In this document: positions 36,922 through 45,399 of the stretch, in pieces
Layout: each line of letters opens with the position of its first letter
How positions within the stretch are numbered: position 1 is the first letter of the stretch
NCBI GenBank assembly: GCA_900545725.1
Contig: URAI01000005.1
Span: 1 to 64,000, forward strand
DNA from: an uncultured Eubacterium sp.
Lineage (GTDB): Bacteria > Bacillota > Clostridia > Lachnospirales > Lachnospiraceae
Reading direction: 5' to 3'
Length of the DNA: 64,000 nt
The notes under the pieces: model-generated
What the model saw: the letters and a program-made list of their open reading frames with translations, nothing else
Told to the model about the DNA's origin: nothing
Databases searched by the model: none
Made by a program: the position numbers and the translations under genes

Positions 36922-38313
36922 ATGGCAGGCAATAATGGAAAGGTAAAACCTTTTGGACTGAAGGATAAGCTGGGCTATATGTTTGGTGACTTCGGTAATG
37001 ATTTTACGTTTATATTATCTTCAATGTTTTTATTAAAATTTTATACTGACGTTATGGGAGTGTCAGCAGCACTTGTAGGACTTATGATGATGGCTGCACG
37101 ATTTGTAGATGCAGTCACAGATGTAACAATGGGACAGATAGTTGACAGAAGCAGACCTGGAAAGAAAGGTAAGTTTGCTCCTTGGATAAGACGTATGTGT
37201 GGACCGGTTGCGTTAGCATCATTCCTTATGTATGCAACATGGTTCCAGAACATGCCAATGGGATTTAAGATATTCTGGATGTTCTTTACTTATCTTCTCT
37301 GGGGAAGTATATGTTACACAGGTGTAAATATTCCTTATGGTTCTATGGCATCAGCACTTTCAGATAATCCTACTGACAGAACTTCTCTTTCTAACTGGAG
37401 AACAATCGGTGCAACACTTGCACAGACAGCAATTGGTGTTATCTTACCACTTCTTGTTTATTACAAGGATGAAGCCGGTAAGTCAGTATTATCTGGTCAG
37501 AGAATGATGATTGGCGCTTTAGTATGTTCAATCTGTGCAGTAATATGCTATATGCTCTGCTACCATATGACAACAGAGAGAGTTAAAGTAGAACAGAATA
37601 CACAGAAGTTTTCATTTGGACAGCTTATTAAAGAACTTGTTCATAACAAGGCATTAATCGGTATTATCGTATGTGCATTAGTATTCTTACTTGCACAGTT
37701 ATCATTAAGCAATATGAATGCTTATATTTATCCAAACTATTTTGGAAATGCATCAGCTATGTCAATAGCTAACTTAGCAGGTACAGTAATAGTACTTGTA
37801 CTTTCAACTTTCATTGTTAAGTTATCATCTAAGATTGGTAAGAAAGAATTATCAGTAATCGGAAGTATAATAAGTGCTTCAGCATATATAATATTATTTA
37901 TTCTTCATACACACAATGTATGGGTATGGATGGCATTAATGTGGACAGCTACAATAGGTTTATCAATGTTTAACATGGTTATCTGGGCTATGATTACAGA
38001 TGTAATTGATGATGCAGAGGTAAAGACAGGCGTAAGACAGGACGGAACAATTTATTCAGTATATTCATTTGCAAGAAAGTTAGGACAGGCTTGTTCATCA
38101 GGTATTTCAGGTGTGCTTCTTTCAATAGTAGGTTACACAACAGCAACAGCATATGATGCTAAGGTAGTAGATGGCATTTACAATGTTACATGTCTTGTAC
38201 CGGCAGCAGGAATGATATTACTTTTCTTTGCATTACAGTTCTTATATCCTCTTAACAAGAAGAGAGTAGAAGAAAATGCAGCTAAATTAAGAGACATGAG
38301 AGCAGCTAAGTAA
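36922..38313 (+). CDS. GPH-family glycoside-pentoside-hexuronide:cation symporter
   Basis: 463 residues with about 12 membrane helices. The family signature near the N-terminus is LGYMFGDFGNDFTF, then FVDAVTDVTMGQIVDR and the loop RSRPGKKGKFAPWIRR. DRTSLSNWRTIGATL follows in the middle. It probably imports beta-glucuronides for the adjacent hydrolase, in the role of UidB. ATG 36922 lies behind GAATGGAGG. Confidence 0.92.
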   Translation: MAGNNGKVKPFGLKDKLGYMFGDFGNDFTFILSSMFLLKFYTDVMGVSAALVGLMMMAARFVDAVTDVTMGQIVDRSRPGKKGKFAPWIRRMCGPVALASFLMYATWFQNMPMGFKIFWMFFTYLLWGSICYTGVNIPYGSMASALSDNPTDRTSLSNWRTIGATLAQTAIGVILPLLVYYKDEAGKSVLSGQRMMIGALVCSICAVICYMLCYHMTTERVKVEQNTQKFSFGQLIKELVHNKALIGIIVCALVFLLAQLSLSNMNAYIYPNYFGNASAMSIANLAGTVIVLVLSTFIVKLSSKIGKKELSVIGSIISASAYIILFILHTHNVWVWMALMWTATIGLSMFNMVIWAMITDVIDDAEVKTGVRQDGTIYSVYSFARKLGQACSSGISGVLLSIVGYTTATAYDAKVVDGIYNVTCLVPAAGMILLFFALQFLYPLNKKRVEENAAKLRDMRAAK

Positions 38314-38529
38314 TAGAACAGATGCAATTAACTAACATGTAAGATAAGAATTGAATAAAAATATCTGTATGAAGTAAATTTAATATGATTTTTAGGATTA
38401 CCGGTATTAAATATAAGATACCGGTAGTCCATAAAATAAAAGTTACTAAATATAATAAAAACATAAGATTAGATTTATAGGAACATTTTTTACAAGTAGA
38501 GGTTTATTAAAATATAGGAGGAATTAAGT

Positions 38530-40365
38530 ATGTTATATCCAGTTTTAACACAGTCAAGATTATTAAGCGATTTAAGCGGAGTATGGGATTTTAAATTAGA
38601 CAACGGTAAGGGATTTGATGAGAAATGGTATGAAGCACCACTAAAGGATGCAGATACAATGCCTGTTCCGGCTTCATATAATGATTTAAAGGAGGGTGCT
38701 GATTTCAGGGATCATTATGGATGGGTATTCTATCAGAGAAATATTTCAGTTCCTGCATATGTAAAGAGCCAGAGAATTGTGCTTCGTTGTGCAGCTGTAA
38801 CACATTATGCAAAGATTTATCTTAATGGTAAGTTAATATGTGAACATAAGGGAGGTTTCCTTCCATTTGAGGTTGAATTAAATGATGTATTAGAAGATGG
38901 TGACAACCTTCTTACAATTGCAGTAAATAATGTGATTGACTATACAACACTTCCTGTTGGCGGTAAGGCTAATATGATGAGTGGTATGATGGGAGGCATG
39001 GGTGCCGGTGCATCTGATAAGCCACAGAACAATCCTAACTTTGATTTCTTTAATTATTGTGGTATTACAAGACCGGTTAAGATATATACAACACCTAAGA
39101 CATATATTAACGATATTACAGTAGTATCTGATATTGATTTTGGTAAGTCAGATCCATCAGCAGTATTAGCATATGATGTTGATATTAAAGGTGATAATAA
39201 AGACAGTACATCATGCAAGGTTGAAGTATTTGATGCAGAGGGTAACAAGGTTGCAGAAGCAGATGGTGCTACAGGTAAGATTGAACTTGAAAATGTTCAT
39301 TTATGGCAGCCATTAAATGCATATCTTTATCAGATTAAGGTTACAGCAGGTGAAGATGTATACACACTTCCATATGGTGTAAGAAGTGTAAGAGTTGACG
39401 GAATTAAGTTCCTGATTAATGAAAGACCATTCTACTTCAAGGGTTATGGAAAGCATGAGGATACATTCCCGAACGGACGTGGAATTAACCTTCCAATGAA
39501 TACAAAGGATATCTCTATTATGAAATGGCAGCATGCTAACAGCTTTAGAACAAGCCATTATCCATATAGTGAAGAGATGATGAGACTTTGTGATGAAGAA
39601 GGTATCGTAGTTATTGATGAGACACCTGCTGTAGGTATCAACCTTCAGTTTGGCGGCGGTGCTAATTTCAATGGTCAGAAGATAGGAACATTTGATAAGG
39701 AACATGGTGTACAGACACAGGAACATCATAAGGATGTTATCCGCGATATGATATCAAGAGATAAGAACCATGCATGTGTTGTAATGTGGAGTATTGCAAA
39801 TGAACCTGATTCAGCGGCAGAGGGGGCTTATGAATACTTTAAGCCATTATATGACCTTGCAAGAGAACTTGACCCACAGAAGCGTCCATGTACACTTGTA
39901 AGTGTCCAGATGGGTACAGCCCCTGACACAGACTGTTCATCAAAGTTAAGCGATGTTATCTGTCTTAACCGTTATTATGGCTGGTACTTTGGCGGACCTG
40001 ATCTCGATGTATCAGAAAAGGCGTTAAGAAAAGAGCTTGATGCATGGAGAAGTATTGGAAAGCCTGTTATGTTTACAGAATATGGTGCAGATACTGTAAG
40101 TGGATTACATGATACAACATCTGTTATGTATACAGAAGAATATCAGGTTGAATATTATGAAATGAATAACAAGGTATTTGACGAATATGAATTTGTAGTA
40201 GGTGAACAGGCATGGAACTTCGCAGACTTTGCTACAAGCCAGAGCTTACTTAGAGTTCAGGGTAACAAGAAAGGCTTGTTTACAAGAGATAGAAAGCCTA
40301 AGATGGTAGCTCATTACTTCCGTAAGAGATGGAGTGATATTCCTGAATTTGATTACAAAAAGTAA
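38530..40365 (+). CDS. uidA: Beta-glucuronidase (GH2)
   Basis: Releases glucuronate from beta-glucuronides in the cytoplasm. 611 residues: sugar-binding jelly-roll, immunoglobulin-like domain, TIM barrel. Acid/base Glu is E425 in SIANEPDS and nucleophile E517 in MFTEYGADT. The NxK motif that recognises the glucuronate carboxylate is N579-K581 (GNKKGLF). A Met/Gly-rich active-site loop lies at about 149-172 (MMSGMMGGMGAGAS). The sequence resembles the E. eligens enzyme as I remember it. It follows the symporter by 216 bp and has a strong terminator. Confidence 0.96.
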   Translation: MLYPVLTQSRLLSDLSGVWDFKLDNGKGFDEKWYEAPLKDADTMPVPASYNDLKEGADFRDHYGWVFYQRNISVPAYVKSQRIVLRCAAVTHYAKIYLNGKLICEHKGGFLPFEVELNDVLEDGDNLLTIAVNNVIDYTTLPVGGKANMMSGMMGGMGAGASDKPQNNPNFDFFNYCGITRPVKIYTTPKTYINDITVVSDIDFGKSDPSAVLAYDVDIKGDNKDSTSCKVEVFDAEGNKVAEADGATGKIELENVHLWQPLNAYLYQIKVTAGEDVYTLPYGVRSVRVDGIKFLINERPFYFKGYGKHEDTFPNGRGINLPMNTKDISIMKWQHANSFRTSHYPYSEEMMRLCDEEGIVVIDETPAVGINLQFGGGANFNGQKIGTFDKEHGVQTQEHHKDVIRDMISRDKNHACVVMWSIANEPDSAAEGAYEYFKPLYDLARELDPQKRPCTLVSVQMGTAPDTDCSSKLSDVICLNRYYGWYFGGPDLDVSEKALRKELDAWRSIGKPVMFTEYGADTVSGLHDTTSVMYTEEYQVEYYEMNNKVFDEYEFVVGEQAWNFADFATSQSLLRVQGNKKGLFTRDRKPKMVAHYFRKRWSDIPEFDYKK

Positions 40366-40716
40366 TTAATACAGGAAAGAATAATCAGATAATTAATTAC
40401 ACTAAGTAATTTAATTATAAATATTTTTAAGTGGTTACAAGACGAAATAAACAGGAAACATGTATTTAAAGGACATGTTTCCTGTTTATTTTTTTAGGGA
40501 AAGACTGACTTTGTTGTTCTATTAATTCATTTTGGGAAAATTGGTTTTAAAATATGAATAACTATGAAATACACATAAACAATCTTTAATCTTTACATTT
40601 TTTTTAGTGAAAATTAATATATCATTTATCAAAACATGGGGATATAATACGTATGATACAAAAAAAAGCATATTTTGATGTATCAAATGTATTACATATA
40701 TGGAAAGGACATAAAA
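40366..40716. other. Intergenic region between uidA and lrgA
   Basis: Holds the terminator at 40445-40495 and, near 40650-40683, an inverted repeat TGATACA...TGTATCA that may be an operator for lrgAB. No gene. Confidence 0.5.
40445..40495 (+). terminator. Rho-independent terminator of the glucuronide operon
   Basis: AAATAAACAGGAAACATGT and ACATGTTTCCTGTTTATTT form a perfect 19-bp stem, then a T-run. Confidence 0.95.
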
Positions 40717-41076
40717 ATGAAGTATCTTAAGCAGTTTCTTGTAATACTTGTTATTGCATTTGCAGGTGAAGTATTAAAATATATAATTCCCCTTCCAATT
40801 CCGGCAAGTATTTACGGATTAATAATATTATTTGTAGGGCTTCTTACAGGCTTAATAAGACTTGAGCAGGTAAGGGAGGCAGGCAAATTCCTGATAGAGA
40901 TAATGCCGGTTATGTTTATTCCGGCAGCAGTCGGACTTCTTGAGTCATGGGGAGTATTACAGCCGATGTTTCTTCCGGTAATTATAATAACTCTCGTATC
41001 GACAGTAGTTGTAATGGCAGCTACAGGAATATCCTCACAGTTAATAATACGTCTGGGCAAACATCGTAATAAGTAG
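40717..41076 (+). CDS. lrgA: LrgA/CidA-family holin-like protein
   Basis: 119 residues, four membrane helices. Family blocks: VLKYIIPLPIPASIYGLIIL, LVLLLTG-like FVGLLTGLIRL, LIEIMPVMFIPAAVGL. With LrgB it modulates murein hydrolase export or central metabolite (pyruvate/glycolate-type) transport. Start at 40717 has GGAAAGGA upstream. lrgB follows after 152 bp. Confidence 0.9.
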   Translation: MKYLKQFLVILVIAFAGEVLKYIIPLPIPASIYGLIILFVGLLTGLIRLEQVREAGKFLIEIMPVMFIPAAVGLLESWGVLQPMFLPVIIITLVSTVVVMAATGISSQLIIRLGKHRNK

Positions 41077-41228
41077 CAGTATATACATTGTTTAAATAAT
41101 ACAGCGGATACTATTATTTATTTTATACGGTAAATATTACTGTGTATAAGTTGATTTGTTATGTCAGATAAAAATAACTTAAAGATAAATTAAATAAAGA
41201 TTATATACAATTAAGGAATAATATTACT

Positions 41229-41918
41229 ATGGAAATGTTAAAGGATTCAGTATTTTTTGGAGTGGTAATAAGCCTGCTTGCATATTATGCAGGAATGTGG
41301 CTTAAAAAGAAGTTTAAGCTTCCTATATTCAATCCACTTCTTATATCAATAATTATAACAATTGTGGTGCTTTTATGTACAAAAATGGATTATCAGGTAT
41401 ATTATAGTGGAGCAAAATATATAAGCTACCTTCTTACACCGGCGACCATCTGCCTTGCAATCCCACTCTATGAGCAGGTTTCACTATTGAAAAAACAGTG
41501 GAAGGCAGTAGTTGGTGGAATAGTAACGGGAGTTATAACTTCTATGTTATGTATATTTGCAATGTGTCTTATTATGGGACTTGGACATACAGAATATGTA
41601 ACGCTTCTTCCAAAGTCAATAACAACAGCTATCGGTATGGGTGTATCGGAAGAACTTGGAGGTTATGTAACAATAACAGTAGCTGTTATTATTATTACAG
41701 GTGTATTTGGAAATATAATCGGTGAGGTTGTATGTAAGATATTCAGAATAAATGAGCCGATTGCAAAGGGACTGGCTCTTGGAACGAGCGCACATGCAAT
41801 AGGAACAGCAAAAGCTATGGAAATGGGTGAAGTTGAAGGAGCAATGAGCAGTCTGTCCGTTGCTGTGGCAGGACTTCTTACAGTTATCGTGGCTTCTGTA
41901 TTTTCAGGACTTATATAG
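41229..41918 (+). CDS. lrgB: LrgB/CidB-family membrane protein
   Basis: 229 residues with about seven membrane helices. The family motif LLPKSITTAIGMGVSEELGG is complete, followed by GVFGNIIGEVVCKI and GLALGTSAHAIGTAKAMEMG. Partner of the upstream LrgA. An R1 hairpin repeat begins right after its stop codon. Confidence 0.93.
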   Translation: MEMLKDSVFFGVVISLLAYYAGMWLKKKFKLPIFNPLLISIIITIVVLLCTKMDYQVYYSGAKYISYLLTPATICLAIPLYEQVSLLKKQWKAVVGGIVTGVITSMLCIFAMCLIMGLGHTEYVTLLPKSITTAIGMGVSEELGGYVTITVAVIIITGVFGNIIGEVVCKIFRINEPIAKGLALGTSAHAIGTAKAMEMGEVEGAMSSLSVAVAGLLTVIVASVFSGLI

Positions 41919-42082
41919 AAATGGAATGGAGATTAGTATGAAAAATAAGCCTGATGGCTTATTTTATCACACAGCTGATTTGTGCCGCAGGCGTCATAAA
42001 TCAGCCTTTATCGCAGAGCCAAATCTGACATTTGGCTCGCGATTCCTCCGGCATTAGAAAATGCCTGCGGAATGGAGATAGT
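41919..42082 (+). repeat. Full-length R1 hairpin leader repeat, copy 1
   Basis: Left edge GGAATGGAGATTAGTATG then AAAAATAAGCCTGATGGC. Hairpins in order: ATAAGCC...GGCTTAT; GCTGATTTGTG...CATAAATCAGC; GAGCCAAAT-CTGAC-ATTTGGCTC; GGCATT-AGAA-AATGCC. The right edge is TGCGGAATGGAGATAGTG, the start of the next gene. Left and right edges repeat the same ribosome-site/start motif. Copy 2 is at 42855-43012. Confidence 0.88.
41938..42057 (+). CDS. Possible 39-residue peptide inside the R1 repeat
   Basis: ATG at 41938 has GGAATGGAG in ideal position and reads 39 codons across the repeat's hairpins (MKNKPDGLFYHTADL..., ending TFGSRFLRH). In the second repeat copy the frame starts with GTG and stops after nine codons, so the peptide is not conserved between copies. 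It may be a leader peptide whose translation affects the hairpins, or chance. Confidence 0.3.
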   Translation: MKNKPDGLFYHTADLCRRRHKSAFIAEPNLTFGSRFLRH

Positions 42083-42628
42083 GTGAAAAATATTATTAAA
42101 CTTAGTGAAGTTGAGTCGTATATAGACAAATTTAAAGGCAGCACATTTAAAATGGCAATCAGTGTTTTATTATGTATAATGTCACCTGCTGTACTTATTG
42201 TACTTAACGGAATATCAGAAGGCACAGGCGCTATTTCAGAAAAAGCATCGGATATTGCCGGTATCTGTGTTATTATATTAATGGCTGCCATAGCCGTTTA
42301 TATGTTTGTCAGGAGTCTGATGGAATTAGGCAAAAACGAGATTGCCGGCAGGAGTAAAAATGAAGGTGCATATACATTAGAACAGTCAGCGCAAAAATAT
42401 GTTTCTGACTTGAAGTTAAAGCAGAAAAAAATATTTTCATCAGGCGTTATAAAGGGTATTATAGTATGTGTAATTGCTGCAATACCTGTTGTTGTGACTG
42501 GAATGTTTTTTGAAAATATTGCCCTATATGAATGTATAGCGACAGCGGTATTTCTTGTGGTATTTGCAATTGAGGCAGCCTGTTTTATATATTGCCAGTT
42601 AAACTGGAACTGCTATGACAGATTGTAA
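42083..42628 (+). CDS. Uncharacterised membrane protein (GTG start)
   Basis: 181 residues. The N-terminal segment KLSEVESYIDKFKGSTFKMA is amphipathic. Four hydrophobic helices lie at about 22-41, 55-76, 118-140 and 145-168, with a charged loop between the pairs. I do not recognise the family. GTG at 42083 is preceded by GGAATGGAG from the R1 repeat. No other start has a ribosome site. Confidence 0.65.
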   Translation: MKNIIKLSEVESYIDKFKGSTFKMAISVLLCIMSPAVLIVLNGISEGTGAISEKASDIAGICVIILMAAIAVYMFVRSLMELGKNEIAGRSKNEGAYTLEQSAQKYVSDLKLKQKKIFSSGVIKGIIVCVIAAIPVVVTGMFFENIALYECIATAVFLVVFAIEAACFIYCQLNWNCYDRL

Positions 42629-42643
42629 TTAAAAAATCGTGTA

Positions 42644-42720
42644 TATCTCAGTCTGGGATATACGCTTTGCGAGGATTGCAGAGCTGCTGATATAAAAAGC
42701 CAGTAAGCTGGCCAGCGGCT
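42644..42720 (+). repeat. Dispersed element of the ACGCT family, copy 3 (short)
   Basis: ATCTCAGTCTGGG, ACGCTTTGCGAGG, GAGCTGCTGATAT and AAAAGCC match the right half of 885-1030, with an internal deletion. Confidence 0.6.
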
Positions 42721-42854
42721 TAAAAAGACATGGGAAGATGGGTAGAGTTAATTTTAAAACACATGGCGAAGGCTTAGAAATTCTTAGCGTTTTTTTATTG
42801 CTTTAAAATTGATAAAATAATTCTTTCCATGCTTTTTTTATGGATTTATAAAAG

Positions 42855-43012
42855 GAATGGGGATTAGTGTGAAAAATAAGCTCGATAGCTTATTTTAGCA
42901 CACGGCTATTTGTGAAGCAGGCGTCACAAATTAGCCCTTATCGCAGAGCCAAATCTGACATTTGGCTCGCGATTCCTCCGGCATTAGAAATGCCTGCGGA
43001 ATGGAGATTAAT
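42855..43012 (+). repeat. Full-length R1 hairpin leader repeat, copy 2
   Basis: GGAATGGGGATTAGTGTG, AAAAATAAGCTCGATAGC, GGCTATTTGTG...CACAAATTAGCC, GAGCCAAATCTGACATTTGG and GGCATTAGAAATGCC, ending TGCGGAATGGAGATTA. The GAGCCAAAT to CCTCCGGCATTAG segment is identical to copy 1, 930 bp upstream in the same orientation. Confidence 0.88.
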
Positions 43013-43693
43013 ATGTTAAAAAAGAATAAGGCTGCTGAAGCTGTCACATCATTCAAAGATCTTTCTTTCGGAAAGAAAGTTGGATATATTTTCGGTTACT
43101 ATAAATACTATATGCTCGCCGTTGTCCTTATTATCATTACAATCGTGGCATTTATCAATGCTTACAGAAGAAATGATTATACATCTGAATGTAATATTAT
43201 CGCTGTCGACGGCAAGATGACCGGTTATGATAACCGCACTGATTATATAACTGAAAATTTTGCAAAGTATCTTGGTATTGACAATAAGAAGCACAGAGTT
43301 GTATGTGATTATAATTATTCTCTTATTCAACAGGATTTTGACCAGGAAAGCTATGTAAGCCAGACTAAGATATATACACTTGCATCTACCCATTCAATTG
43401 ACGGATATATGGCTTCTGCCGATTATATTGATTATTTTTCGACTGATGAAGAACCGTTTCTTGAAGATTTAAGGGATATACTTACAGAAAACGAACTCGA
43501 AAAGGTTAAAGATAAAATAGTATACTTTACTAAAAAAGACGGAACACAGATTCCTATAGCTCTTAATCTGTCAGATACAAAGATTAAGACTGATACAGAT
43601 TTTACGATGGATAATCCATGCTACGGCGTTGTAGTATCTGCTGCTAACCGTGACAATGCCATAGCATTTATAAGATTTGCATTTGACCTGTAA
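43013..43693 (+). CDS. Uncharacterised single-pass membrane protein
   Basis: 226 residues. A cytoplasmic N-terminus (KAAEAVTSFKDLSFGKKVGY) precedes one helix (about 31-50, YYMLAVVLIIITIVAF) and an extracellular domain of about 175 residues rich in Asp and Tyr, with GYMASADYIDYFSTDEEPF and a C-terminal AANRDNAIAFIRFAFDL. Family not recognised. ATG 43013 is twelve bases after an in-frame ATG in the ribosome site. Confidence 0.7.
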   Translation: MLKKNKAAEAVTSFKDLSFGKKVGYIFGYYKYYMLAVVLIIITIVAFINAYRRNDYTSECNIIAVDGKMTGYDNRTDYITENFAKYLGIDNKKHRVVCDYNYSLIQQDFDQESYVSQTKIYTLASTHSIDGYMASADYIDYFSTDEEPFLEDLRDILTENELEKVKDKIVYFTKKDGTQIPIALNLSDTKIKTDTDFTMDNPCYGVVVSAANRDNAIAFIRFAFDL

Positions 43694-43741
43694 TATATAT
43701 TACATAATATATATTACATAATATATATTACATAATATATG
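43694..43741. repeat. Three 14-bp tandem units
   Basis: TACATAATATATAT begins at 43701, 43715 and 43729. It lies exactly between the stops of two convergent genes. Confidence 0.8.
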
Positions 43742-43744
43742 ATT

Positions 43745-44647
43745 TTACAACTTAATCGTGTATATTATATCATCACCCATTTCTTTATATACCGTAAATC
43801 CAAGCTTTACCGCAAGCGACTGTGACAGATAATTATCTTTATGTATACAGGCGTACAGCTTGTCTATACCAAGCTGTACGGCGGCATAACCTATTATAAA
43901 TGTGCATGCTTCATATGCATAACCTCTGCCCTGATATGCCTTATCTATAAGATATCCTATCTCATGGCATAATTCACCGTCTATTTCTCTGTGTTCTATG
44001 CCTGCTCTCCCAATAAGTTTATATGAATTTTCATTAAAATAATCATAGCACTCCTTATTATTATCTGTTAAAAAATCATTTTTTAAGAAGATAAGCCACA
44101 AACCATAATTATAAAATCCATACATATTTTCTATATATTTTCTTGAATATTCTTCCTCTTTAGTTCTCTCATATAGCTGTTCTATATAAGGACAGTCAGA
44201 AAGACTATCATATAATGAAAACAGATTATCAATATCATCCATACACATCTCTCTTATCAATAGATGTTGTGTGTGTCCTATAACCATCGGTATGCCATGC
44301 TTACGATTATACACAAGTAACATATATTCTTTATCTGTATCAGAAAGCTCAAGCGTTACATAAGGTGCATTTCCATGATACAACAAACCCACACCTAAAA
44401 CTGCGCAATGCTTATAAGTCTCACAATTAACATCAAGCTCATCATTATCAGTCATTATAACAGCCTGCGCCAATATACCTTTCTTTTTAGCCTCATCGCA
44501 TATATTAATAATATCACGCATGTTTAAAACAGTATATATGCCATCTTCTGCCATTTCTTTTTTAAACTGTATAACCTCATCAGTCTTATTAAATTCAAGA
44601 CTTCCATCAAGAATAATATATTTTAACTCAATTTTAGTATCTTTCAT
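43745..44647 (-). CDS. GNAT acetyltransferase with extra N-terminal domain
   Basis: 300 residues. The GNAT domain is C-terminal (about 125-300): LLIREMCMDDIDNLFSLYDS, GRAGIEHREIDGELCHEIGY, and the acetyl-CoA loop KAYQGRGYAYEACTFII. The N-terminal 120 residues (YIILDGSLEFNKTDEVIQFK, IYTVLNMRDIINICDEAKKK, AQAVIMTDNDEL) resemble a small HAD-like or phosphorelay-like alpha/beta domain, not identified. The acetyl acceptor is unknown. Confidence 0.8.
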   Translation of the reverse strand: MKDTKIELKYIILDGSLEFNKTDEVIQFKKEMAEDGIYTVLNMRDIINICDEAKKKGILAQAVIMTDNDELDVNCETYKHCAVLGVGLLYHGNAPYVTLELSDTDKEYMLLVYNRKHGIPMVIGHTQHLLIREMCMDDIDNLFSLYDSLSDCPYIEQLYERTKEEEYSRKYIENMYGFYNYGLWLIFLKNDFLTDNNKECYDYFNENSYKLIGRAGIEHREIDGELCHEIGYLIDKAYQGRGYAYEACTFIIGYAAVQLGIDKLYACIHKDNYLSQSLAVKLGFTVYKEMGDDIIYTIKL

Positions 44648-44754
44648 TTTAAATTAGTAATCTCCATTTACATTTATAAAATGTTCATTTGACAATTTAT
44701 CATAACACAGATACAATTAATTTAATATATTTTATTTTGAAAGGAATTATAAAA

Positions 44755-45276
44755 ATGGCACAGAATCCAATTGTTACAATTACAATGAACACCGGTGATG
44801 TTATGAAGGCTGAATTATATCCTGAAACAGCACCTAATACAGTCAACAACTTTATCAGTCTTATAAAGAAAGGCTTCTATGACGGCGTAGGCTTCCATAG
44901 AATTATCGCAGGCTTTATGATTCAGGGTGGAGACCCTGATGGCAATGGAATGGGCGGTCCCGGATATTCTATCAAGGGAGAATTTACCTCTAATGGTTTT
45001 AAGAATGATTTAAAGCACTCTAAGGGCGTTCTTTCTATGGCACGTACACAGATTCCTGATTCTGCCGGATCACAGTTCTTTATTATGCATGCTGATGCAC
45101 CTCATCTTGATGGTGAATATGCTGCATTTGGTAAGCTTACAGAAGGTTTTGACGTACTTGATAAGATTGCAACTACTGCAACAGACTGGAGTGACAGACC
45201 TAGAACTCCACAGGTTATGGAAAGTGTTACTGTTGAGACATTCGGAACAGATTACGACGAACCTGAAACATTATAA
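44755..45276 (+). CDS. Cyclophilin-type peptidyl-prolyl isomerase
   Basis: 173 residues, cytoplasmic (no signal). Core motifs: FYDGVGFHRIIAGFMIQGGD (catalytic Arg), GKLTEGFDVLDKIA, and SAGSQFFIMHADAPHLDGEY. It accelerates proline cis/trans isomerisation. AAAGGA precedes ATG 44755, and the bidirectional terminator follows. Confidence 0.95.
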   Translation: MAQNPIVTITMNTGDVMKAELYPETAPNTVNNFISLIKKGFYDGVGFHRIIAGFMIQGGDPDGNGMGGPGYSIKGEFTSNGFKNDLKHSKGVLSMARTQIPDSAGSQFFIMHADAPHLDGEYAAFGKLTEGFDVLDKIATTATDWSDRPRTPQVMESVTVETFGTDYDEPETL

Positions 45277-45290
45277 TCAGGATATATACA

Positions 45291-45379
45291 ATTATACGGG
45301 TTGTTTCATTATTATGTATAAGAGCTGTGTTAATTATCAGCTTATATAACAATTACATATGGAACAACCCGTAATTTTA
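45291..45379 (+). terminator. Bidirectional terminator between convergent genes
   Basis: ATTATACGGGTTGTTTCAT and ATATGGAACAACCCGTAAT form the outer stem, with an inner AAGAGCTG...CAGCTT hairpin and a TTTTA tail. Confidence 0.85.
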
Positions 45380-45399
45380 AGCTATATATAATTATTAAA

